Below are positions 34,043 through 40,177 of a stretch of 40,177 nt of DNA, in pieces. The translations under genes and the position numbers were made by a program. The DNA comes from an uncultured Alphaproteobacteria bacterium (GTDB taxonomy: Bacteria > Pseudomonadota > Alphaproteobacteria > Rhizobiales > Ancalomicrobiaceae), in the NCBI GenBank assembly GCA_937919435.1, contig CALFRR010000211.1:1-40177 (forward strand), given 5' to 3'. The notes beneath the pieces are model-generated. The model made no database searches and was not told the origin of the DNA. It saw only the letters and a list, made by a program, of their open reading frames with translations. Position 1 is the first letter of the stretch. Each line of letters starts with the position of its first letter.

Positions 34043-34651
34043 GTGGCTTTCGCCGAGCGACGTGGAGAGGACGACGACGAAGCGACCGGCCGGCGCCTGC
34101 CCGGCGCATCGGTGATCGCCCGTTGGGTGGTGATAGGTGCGGTGGCGGCGGGCGGCTGGGGCTGGGGCGCCTACGAGCATTTCGTGTTGCGGCCGGCGAG
34201 TGCCGATGCGGCGCGGATCGGCACCACCCTCGATCTCGTCGACCGGTTCGTCGACACCCCCGCCCATCACGCCTACGACCAGCTCGCCGACGATCTGCGG
34301 CCCTGGTGGGAGCAGATCGACGAGTTGCAGCGCAAGATCCAGTCGGCGCCCGACGACGCCGGCCGCGATGCGATGATCGCCGAGCGCGATGCTTCGCTGG
34401 TCCGTTTCGTCGGCGAACACGGGCTGGCGCCGAAGCTCGATCTGCTGATCGGGTCGTTCGACGAATTCACCCGCTGCCTCGACACCGGCGGCTGCGACGA
34501 GGAGACCCTGGCGCGGGCGATCTCGATCGACGTCAAACGGATCTGGCGGACCTTCCGGCCCTACGTCCTCCACCGGCGCGGCAACGGCCGGCCGGAAGAC
34601 CGCGACTACGGCCGCCACCTGGAAGATCTCTACTTCCGCTTCGTCGGCTGA
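34043..34651 (+). CDS. Single-pass membrane protein of unknown function
   Basis: The 202-residue protein starts at GTG 34043 behind GAGGAGAGAG. A short charged cytoplasmic part is followed by one helix (about 24-45, IARWVVIGAVAAGGWGWGAY). A probably periplasmic, helical, charged region follows, with DLVDRFVDTPAHHAYDQLAD and CLDTGGCDEE, two cysteines six apart. No domain is recognised. It follows the Cys-rich small protein by 11 bp and is probably its functional partner at the membrane. Confidence 0.75.
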   Translation: MAFAERRGEDDDEATGRRLPGASVIARWVVIGAVAAGGWGWGAYEHFVLRPASADAARIGTTLDLVDRFVDTPAHHAYDQLADDLRPWWEQIDELQRKIQSAPDDAGRDAMIAERDASLVRFVGEHGLAPKLDLLIGSFDEFTRCLDTGGCDEETLARAISIDVKRIWRTFRPYVLHRRGNGRPEDRDYGRHLEDLYFRFVG

Positions 34652-34666
34652 TCTGCCGGTCCGGCC

Positions 34667-35449
34667 TCAGCGCCGCCGCGCCAGGAAGGCGGCGAAGGCG
34701 GCGGCGGCTTCCGGCGAGGCGAGACGGCGGGCGAACTCCTCCGCTTCGAGATCGATCCGGGCGAGCACTTCGTCGCGGCTGGTCGGCGCGCCGCTCTTCA
34801 GCAGCCGGCGGGCGGCGGCGAGGGCGGCGGCGGGCTTCGCCGCCAGCCCGTCGGCGGCGGTCCGGGCGACCGCGTCGAGATCGTCGGCGGCGACGATCCG
34901 GTTGACGAGGCCGACCTCCTTCGCCCGATGGGCGTCGAAGGGAGCGCCGAGACAGAGCAGCTCGAAGGCGGCGGCGTGGCCCATCAGACGCGGTGCCAGC
35001 AGGCTGGAGCCCGCTTCCGGCACCAGCCCGAGGTCGAGGAACGGCGTGCGGAACACCGAGCGGTCCGAGGCGTAGACCAGATCGGCGTGCAGCAGCAGCG
35101 TGGTGCCGACGCCGACCGCGAGCCCGTCGACCGCGCAGACCAGCGGCTTGTCGAGGGTGGCGAGCGCCACCAGGAAGGCCAGCACGTCGTCGCCGAGCCG
35201 GCCGGACGCGGCGGAGGCGGCGAACTCCTCGACGTCGTTGCCGGCGGTGAAGGCGCCGGGGACACCGAACAGCAGATGGACGGCGACGCCGGCGTCTTCC
35301 TCGCCGGCGAGCAGCGCCCGGGTGATCGCCGCATACATCGCGCCGGTCAGCGCGTTCTTCTTCTCCGGCCTGTCGATGCGGATCTCCGAGACCCGCCCGC
35401 GGCGCTCGACGACGACGCGGGCCGGGGCCGGCGCGGTTTGCTCACTCAT
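34667..35449 (-). CDS. Enoyl-CoA hydratase/isomerase family protein
   Basis: The 260-residue crotonase-fold enzyme shows the oxyanion-hole segment GVPGAFTAGNDVEEF and the later VDGLAVGVGTTLLLHADLVY. LGLVPEAGSSLLAPRLMG carries one glutamate of the active site, as in enoyl-CoA isomerases rather than two-glutamate hydratases. It acts on acyl-CoA in beta-oxidation. GGGAGGAACCG precedes the ATG. It lies 49 bp downstream of the acyl-CoA dehydrogenase on the same strand, so they form a fatty-acid or thio-acyl degradation unit. Confidence 0.93.
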   Translation of the reverse strand: MSEQTAPAPARVVVERRGRVSEIRIDRPEKKNALTGAMYAAITRALLAGEEDAGVAVHLLFGVPGAFTAGNDVEEFAASAASGRLGDDVLAFLVALATLDKPLVCAVDGLAVGVGTTLLLHADLVYASDRSVFRTPFLDLGLVPEAGSSLLAPRLMGHAAAFELLCLGAPFDAHRAKEVGLVNRIVAADDLDAVARTAADGLAAKPAAALAAARRLLKSGAPTSRDEVLARIDLEAEEFARRLASPEAAAAFAAFLARRR

Positions 35450-35498
35450 CGGTTCCTCCCGCGGCCGGATCTCCGGCGTCTCGCGATCGATATGGGCG

Positions 35499-37265
35499 TC
35501 AGGCGTCGAGGACGGCCGCGGCGGCGGCGAGGCTCGCCGCCCCGGCGACCACCCGGTCCTTCAGCACGGCCACTTCGCCGATGAGATTCTCGGCGAGGAA
35601 CCGGACCAGCGCAATGCGACCGGGCGCATCGGGGTCTCCGTCCGTCTCCGCCGCGACGCAGCCGGTGGCGAGCCAGGCGGTGCCGGCGACGAGGCTCATC
35701 AGCCGCAGGAACGGCGTCGCCCCGGCGAGAGCCTCGGCGGGATCGCGATCCGGCGCGGCGAACCAGCCGACCGTCGCCTCGAGATCGTCGAGGGCGCGGG
35801 CGAGCCGGACCGAGGTCTCGCCGAAGTCCGCCCGGCCGGCGGTGGCGGCGACCGCGCCGCGCCACTCGGCGACGAGTTCGGCGACCGCGGCGCCGCCGGC
35901 GAGCGGCAGCTTGCGGGTGACCAGGTCGATCGCCTGGATGCCGTTGGTGCCCTCGTAGATCGCGGCGATGCGGGCATCGCGCAGGAACTGCGGAGCGCCC
36001 GACTGTTCGATGAAGCCCATCCCGCCGAACACCTGGATGCCGAGATTGGCCACGTCGATGCCGACGTCGGTCGAGAACGCCTTGGCGAGCGGAGTGATCA
36101 GGCTCGCCCGGTTCGCCCAGGCGACCGCCGCCTCGCCCTCGCCGCGCCGGCTCATGTCGATGGCGAAGGCGCAGGCGTAGCAGATCGCCCGGGCCGCGGC
36201 GGTCAGCGCCCGGCCGGTGACCAGCATCCGGCGGACGTCGGGATGCGCGACGATCGGGCTCATCGCCTTGCCGGTCGCTCCGGGAGCGCGGCCCTGGCGA
36301 CGCTCCAGCGCATAGGCATGGGCGTGCTGCATCGCCGCTTCGGCGATCGCCACGCCCTGGATGCCGACCGCGAGGCGGGCGTTGTTCATCATCGTGAACA
36401 TGCAGGCGAGACCCTTGTTGGCCTCGCCGATCAGGAAGCCGGTGGCGCCGCCGCCGTCGCCGTAGACCATGGTGCAGGTCGGCGAGCCGTGGATCCCGAG
36501 CTTCGCCTCGAGCCCGGCGCAGACGACGTCGTTGCGGGCGCCGAGCGAGCCGTCCGGGTTCACCAGGAACTTCGGCACCAGGAACAGCGAGATGCCGCGG
36601 GTGCCGGCGGGAGCGTCGGGCAGGCGGGCGAGGACGAGATGGACGATGTTGTCGGTCATCTCGTGGTCGCCGTAGGTGATGAAGATCTTCTGGCCGAAGA
36701 TCCGGAAGCTGCCGTCGCCGGCCGGCTCGGCTCGTGCCTCGAGCGCGGCGAGATCGGAGCCCGCCTGCGGCTCGGTCAGGTTCATCGTCCCCATCCACTC
36801 GCCGGAGACCAGCTTCGGCAGATAGATGCGCTTCAGGTCGTCCGAGCCGTGCTTCGAGATCGCCTCGACCGCGCCGATGGTCAGGGTCGGGCCGATCGCG
36901 AAGGCCATCGAGCCGGAGTTCCACATCTCCATGGTGGCGATCGACAGGAGCGTCGGCAGCTCCTGGCCGCCCCATTCGGCCGGACCGGAGAGCCCGTTCC
37001 ATCCGGCCTCCGCCCAGTCGCGGTAGAGCTCGGTCCAGCCCGGCGGCATCACCACCCGGCCGTCGACCTGCGGCGTGTGGGCGGTGTCGCCGACCCGGAG
37101 CAGCGGCGCCACCCGCTCGGCGGCGAACCGACCGGCTTCGCCGATCACCGCTTCGAGCGTGCCGTCGGCGAGTTCGGCGAAGTCGCCGGTGGCCATCGCC
37201 CGGGCGAGCCCGGTCGCGTGCCGCATGGCGAAGAGGATGTCGGTTTCGGGAGCACGATAAGGCAT
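35499..37265 (-). CDS. Acyl-CoA dehydrogenase, DmdC-like long form
   Basis: The 588-residue flavoprotein is longer than ordinary acyl-CoA dehydrogenases (about 380-400). It has the extra N- and C-terminal parts of the DmdC/AcdA group that includes 3-methylmercaptopropionyl-CoA dehydrogenase. Visible are GWNGLSGPAEWGGQELP, the FAD-binding MNLTEPQAGSDLAAL, QKIFITYGDHEM and the catalytic glutamate in YEGTNGIQAIDL. The C terminus (about 465-585) is the added helical domain. The ATG at 37265 follows AAGGAGGTGTCGTTCC, a strong ribosome site. Whether it acts on DMSP-derived or ordinary acyl-CoA cannot be told. Confidence 0.92.
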   Translation of the reverse strand: MPYRAPETDILFAMRHATGLARAMATGDFAELADGTLEAVIGEAGRFAAERVAPLLRVGDTAHTPQVDGRVVMPPGWTELYRDWAEAGWNGLSGPAEWGGQELPTLLSIATMEMWNSGSMAFAIGPTLTIGAVEAISKHGSDDLKRIYLPKLVSGEWMGTMNLTEPQAGSDLAALEARAEPAGDGSFRIFGQKIFITYGDHEMTDNIVHLVLARLPDAPAGTRGISLFLVPKFLVNPDGSLGARNDVVCAGLEAKLGIHGSPTCTMVYGDGGGATGFLIGEANKGLACMFTMMNNARLAVGIQGVAIAEAAMQHAHAYALERRQGRAPGATGKAMSPIVAHPDVRRMLVTGRALTAAARAICYACAFAIDMSRRGEGEAAVAWANRASLITPLAKAFSTDVGIDVANLGIQVFGGMGFIEQSGAPQFLRDARIAAIYEGTNGIQAIDLVTRKLPLAGGAAVAELVAEWRGAVAATAGRADFGETSVRLARALDDLEATVGWFAAPDRDPAEALAGATPFLRLMSLVAGTAWLATGCVAAETDGDPDAPGRIALVRFLAENLIGEVAVLKDRVVAGAASLAAAAAVLDA

Positions 37266-37465
37266 GGAACGACACCTCCTTCACTCATTCGTCAACGATC
37301 GATCGCAGTGCGCTGGAAATGGCAGTTGACTGCGCTCGTCGCCTGCACTTCAAGACGAGGAGGCGTCGGCGGTCAATGGCGCTCCGGTCGGACTTTGGTC
37401 TCGAGGCGTCGTCGTCCCGGGCGTATGGGCGGATCGGATCCCCGCCGTGCGCGACCGGAGCATCC

Positions 37466-38467
37466 ATGGCCTTCCACCGTCCCGCAGACCCCGAATCGAC
37501 CGAGCGGGCGATCGCCGCCGCGGTCGCCGCCCTTTCCGCCGGCCGTCTCGTCGGCCTGCCGACCGAGACCGTCTACGGTCTCGGGGCGGACGCCACCGAC
37601 GGCCGGGCGGTCGCGGCGATCTACGCGGCCAAGGGGCGGCCGCGGTTCAATCCGCTGATCGCCCATCTTCCCGATCTCGCCGCGGCGGAGGCGCACGGCG
37701 TCTTCGGCGAAGAGGCTCGGCGGCTCGCCCGGCGGTTCTGGCCGGGGCCGCTGACCCTGGTGGTGCCGAAGCGGGCGGACAGTCCGATCTCCGATCTCGC
37801 CACCGCCGGCCTCGACACGGTGGCGCTCCGGGTGCCCGCCGATCCGGTGACGCGGGGCATTCTCACCCGCTTCGGTCGCCCGGTCGCCGCACCGAGCGCC
37901 AACCGCTCCGGCCGGGTCAGCCCGACCAGCGCCGCCGACGTGGTCGCCGAGCTCGGCGACGCCGTCGCCGAAGTGATCGACACCGGGGCGACGCCGGTCG
38001 GCGTCGAATCGACCATCGTCGGCTTTCTCGGAGAACCGCCGGTGCTGCTCCGGCCGGGTGGTGTCACCCGGGCCGAGATCGAAGCGGTGATCGGTCGGCC
38101 GCTCGCCGATCCGCGGACCCGTACGGCGGACGACGATGCCGACGCGGTGCCGGTCGCCGCCCCCGGCATGCTCACCTCGCACTATGCGCCGGAAGCGAGC
38201 GTCCGGCTCGACGCGACCGAGATCTCCCCCGGCGAAGCGCTGCTGACCTTCGCCGGCGCCCGGCCGCGCGGTGCCGAACGGGCCGGGACGATCCTCGATC
38301 TGAGCCCCTCCGGCGATCTCGCGGAAGCCGCCGCCGGGCTGTTCAGGGCGTTGCGCAGCCTCGATGCGGCGGGCTTCGCGTCGATCGCGGTGGTGCCGAT
38401 TCCGGCCGACGGACTCGGCGAGGCGATCCTCGACCGGCTCGGCCGGGCCGCCGCACCTCGCGGCTGA
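37466..38467 (+). CDS. tsaC: L-threonylcarbamoyladenylate synthase (Sua5 type)
   Basis: The 333-residue protein makes threonylcarbamoyl-AMP from threonine, bicarbonate and ATP for t6A modification of ANN-decoding tRNAs. The YrdC domain (about 10-200) has LPTETVYGLGADA, KGRPRFNPLIAH, FWPGPLTLV and the nucleotide-site PSANRSGR. A Sua5 domain follows the PGMLTSHYAPEA linker. The ATG at 37466 follows GGAG by 5 bases; in-frame upstream sequence is not protein-like. It is divergent from the acyl-CoA dehydrogenase operon. Confidence 0.94.
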   Translation: MAFHRPADPESTERAIAAAVAALSAGRLVGLPTETVYGLGADATDGRAVAAIYAAKGRPRFNPLIAHLPDLAAAEAHGVFGEEARRLARRFWPGPLTLVVPKRADSPISDLATAGLDTVALRVPADPVTRGILTRFGRPVAAPSANRSGRVSPTSAADVVAELGDAVAEVIDTGATPVGVESTIVGFLGEPPVLLRPGGVTRAEIEAVIGRPLADPRTRTADDDADAVPVAAPGMLTSHYAPEASVRLDATEISPGEALLTFAGARPRGAERAGTILDLSPSGDLAEAAAGLFRALRSLDAAGFASIAVVPIPADGLGEAILDRLGRAAAPRG

Positions 38468-38840
38468 ACGCGGACGACACGCATCGGCGCAGTCGACGCG
38501 GAGATGGCCCGGCGACGATTCGCGACCTCTGCGACGATCGTCGTAGACGAACGCCGTCGAGATCTTCGACTGTCGTAGGGTGAACTCGCCCGACGGCACA
38601 CGAAATCGTCCGCGGGTGCGCGGCGATACCCGAAGGTATGACGGAAGACGTCGATTTCGCCCGCCCTCGACGGGTGACGGGCGGACCTCGATCCGCCATC
38701 GTAGCATCGTCATCGCGGCTCGGCGCCTGCGACGGATCGCCTCGTTTCGGCCTCCGCCGCGTCCCCCCGCGATCGCCCGCCGGTGACGGCGGTCGCGACC
38801 GTTCCGGAAAAGGGACGGCGCGGGGAGGAAGGGCGATCTC
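38468..38840. other. Intergenic region, no gene seen
   Basis: This 373-bp stretch between tsaC and the deacetylase gene has no protein-like frame on either strand. It includes a 12-bp palindrome CGACGATCGTCG near 38532-38543 and two GTCGTAG copies at about 38538 and 38573. GAGGAAGGG at its end serves the deacetylase gene. No further structure is evident. Confidence 0.5.
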
Positions 38841-39770
38841 ATGTCGACGTTGTTGATCCATCATCCGGCCTGTCTCGGCCATCAGACGCCGCTCGGCCAC
38901 CCGGAGCGGGCCGACCGCATCCGGGTCATCGACCGGATCCTCGAGCACGAGCGTTTCCAGCCGCTCGAACGGGAGGCGGCGGCGCGCGGCACCCGGCAGA
39001 TGGTCGAGCTCGCCCATCCCGACGCCTATTTCGACGAGATCGCCGACGCGGTGCCGGACGAGGGACTGAACCGCCTCGACGACGACACGACGCTGTCGCC
39101 GGGCTCGCTGGAGGCGGCGCTCAGGGCCGTCGGCGGTGCCGCTCAGGCGGTCGACGAGGTCTTCGAGGGGCGGGTCCGGAACGCCTTCGTCACCGTCCGT
39201 CCGCCCGGTCACCACGCCGAATCGAAGCGCGCGATGGGCTTCTGCCTGTTCAACAACGCGGCGATCGCCGCGCACTGGGCGCGTTTCCGGCACGGCGCCG
39301 AGCGGGTGGTGGTGATGGACTTCGACGTCCACCACGGCAACGGCACTCAGGACATCTTCTGGAACGAGCCGAACCTGATGTACGCCTCGACCCACCAGAT
39401 GCCGTTCTACCCGGGCACCGGCGAGGTCTCGGAGACGGGGGTGGCCGACAACATCGTCAACGCGCCGCTCTGGGCCGGGGCCGGCGGCGCCGACTTCCGC
39501 GAGGCGATGAGCATCGCCGTGCTGCCGAAGATCGATGCCTTCCGGCCCGATCTGATCGTCATCTCGGCCGGTTTCGACGCCCACGCCCGCGATCCGATGA
39601 GCCAGATCAACCTGGTCGAGCCGGACTTCGCCTGGGTCACGGCGAAGCTGATGGAGATCGCCGACCGGCGTTGCGCGAGCCGTGTGGTGTCGATCCTGGA
39701 AGGCGGCTACGACCTCGAGGGTCTGGCCCGTTCGGCCGCCGCCCATGTCATGACTCTGATGAAGTCCTGA
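38841..39770 (+). CDS. Histone-deacetylase-family amidohydrolase (acetoin utilisation/AphA type)
   Basis: The 309-residue zinc enzyme shows the class II-like bacterial HDAC motifs in order: HPERADRI, TVRPPGHHAESKRAMGFCLF (the tandem active-site histidines), VMDFDVHHGNGTQ (zinc Asp and His) and ISAGFDAHARDP (second zinc Asp), then ILEGGYD. Bacterial members deacetylate acetylpolyamines, acetylated small molecules or proteins. The ATG at 38841 follows GAGGAAGGG. A strong hairpin separates it from convergent uxuA. Confidence 0.95.
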   Translation: MSTLLIHHPACLGHQTPLGHPERADRIRVIDRILEHERFQPLEREAAARGTRQMVELAHPDAYFDEIADAVPDEGLNRLDDDTTLSPGSLEAALRAVGGAAQAVDEVFEGRVRNAFVTVRPPGHHAESKRAMGFCLFNNAAIAAHWARFRHGAERVVVMDFDVHHGNGTQDIFWNEPNLMYASTHQMPFYPGTGEVSETGVADNIVNAPLWAGAGGADFREAMSIAVLPKIDAFRPDLIVISAGFDAHARDPMSQINLVEPDFAWVTAKLMEIADRRCASRVVSILEGGYDLEGLARSAAAHVMTLMKS

Positions 39771-39782
39771 CCGGAAGAACGA

Positions 39783-39819
39783 CCGATGCCGTCCGCGGCC
39801 GGGGCCCGGACGGCATCGG
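39783..39819. terminator. Bidirectional hairpin between the deacetylase gene and uxuA
   Basis: CCGATGCCGTCCG, 11-base loop, CGGACGGCATCGG form a perfect 13-bp stem in the 66-bp gap between converging stop codons. No T-run. Confidence 0.65.
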
Positions 39820-39836
39820 AGACGTCGCGCCGAGGG

Positions 39837-40177
39837 TCAGCCGACGCGAACGCGCGGATCACCCGAGGCGACCGCTTCCAGAGCGTGCGCGATGCCGCGC
39901 AGCTCGGCGAGGCCCTTCAGACGGCCGATCGCCGGATAGCCCGGCTGCGCGCCGCGCTTCAGGTCGTCGAGGATGTCCTGACCGTGGTCGGGCCGCATCG
40001 GGATGTTGCAGTCCTTGCGGCCGGCCGCCTTGCGGCGCGCCTCTTCGCGCAGGATCGCGGCGATCACCTGGACCATGTTGGTGTGGCCGCCGAGGTGCTC
40101 GTCCTCGTAGAACGAGCAGGGCGTGCCGTCGGTCTCCAGGCAGACGTTGCGCAGGTGGACGAAGTGCACGTTCGGCC
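39837..40177 (-). CDS. uxuA: D-mannonate dehydratase, C-terminal part (runs off window)
   Basis: The visible 113 codons are the C terminus of UxuA, which dehydrates D-mannonate to 2-keto-3-deoxygluconate in hexuronate breakdown. HFVHLRNV, EDEHLGGHTNMVQVIAAIL and IPMRPDHGQD are characteristic, the last two near the metal/substrate site; PAIGRLKGLAELRGIAHALE closes the protein. The frame continues past position 40177, so the start is outside. The GTG within the visible part is not the true start. Confidence 0.93.
   Translation of the reverse strand, partial: PNVHFVHLRNVCLETDGTPCSFYEDEHLGGHTNMVQVIAAILREEARRKAAGRKDCNIPMRPDHGQDILDDLKRGAQPGYPAIGRLKGLAELRGIAHALEAVASGDPRVRVG

Overview
The window is very GC-rich chromosomal DNA with tightly packed genes, many ATGA start/stop overlaps, GTG and TTG starts, and an alphaproteobacterial gene set: an RT0821/Lpp0805-type surface lipoprotein, PdxH with rhizobial-type sequence, an Lrp-regulated alanine dehydrogenase, a CitMHS carrier and a DmdC-like acyl-CoA dehydrogenase. 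I infer an alphaproteobacterium, probably Hyphomicrobiales. I cannot name a genus.

Layout. (1) 44-3953: a catabolic unit of a CitMHS carrier and a SAF-domain NAD-dependent oxidoreductase, divergent from a LysR regulator with a palindromic operator between them. (2) 3996-6474: a decayed mobile-element scar. It runs from tRNA-Ser(CGA) into a truncated tyrosine integrase, then an N-terminally cut PAS-GGDEF-EAL protein with damaged catalytic residues, then a frameshifted IS3-type transposase tail. (3) 7058-9858: a TIM-barrel aldolase coupled to a PfkB sugar kinase, a terminator, and a cytosolic DsbA/FrnE-like protein. (4) 9865-11601: a divergent Lrp-type regulator and alanine dehydrogenase (ald).

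(5) 11716-22159: a Wzx/Wzy-type exopolysaccharide cluster. It has two GT4 glycosyltransferases, a large Wzz/GumC-like co-polymerase whose C-terminal BY-kinase-like domain has lost its Walker motifs, a WecG/TagA transferase, a VpsF-like polymerase, a GT2 and a flippase. No lipid-primed initiating phosphosugar transferase, outer-membrane Wza or nucleotide-sugar genes are present, so those must lie elsewhere. (6) 22271-25310: an MFS exporter, a TauE/SafE permease and a metallo-beta-lactamase-fold hydrolase in one coupled operon.

(7) 25374-34651: mostly single housekeeping or conserved genes. They are DUF1499, DUF3297 and DUF488 proteins, a Tat-exported metallophosphoesterase, a 57-aa unrecognised protein with its own terminator, CorA, a GNAT, PdxH, the surface lipoprotein, a zinc-finger-less DnaJ, an HSDL2-like dehydrogenase and a two-gene unit of small membrane proteins. 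(8) 34667-37265: an acyl-CoA dehydrogenase and an enoyl-CoA hydratase/isomerase operon. (9) 37466-40177: Sua5-type TsaC, a histone-deacetylase-family amidohydrolase, and the C-terminal part of mannonate dehydratase (uxuA) running off the window.

Most genes belong to known families. The least explained items are the aldolase/kinase pair, the CitMHS/SAF-oxidoreductase unit, the pseudo-kinase Wzz fusion, the Cys-rich small membrane protein with its partner, and the 57-aa ORF. I found no CRISPR array, toxin-antitoxin pair, complete phage or rRNA.
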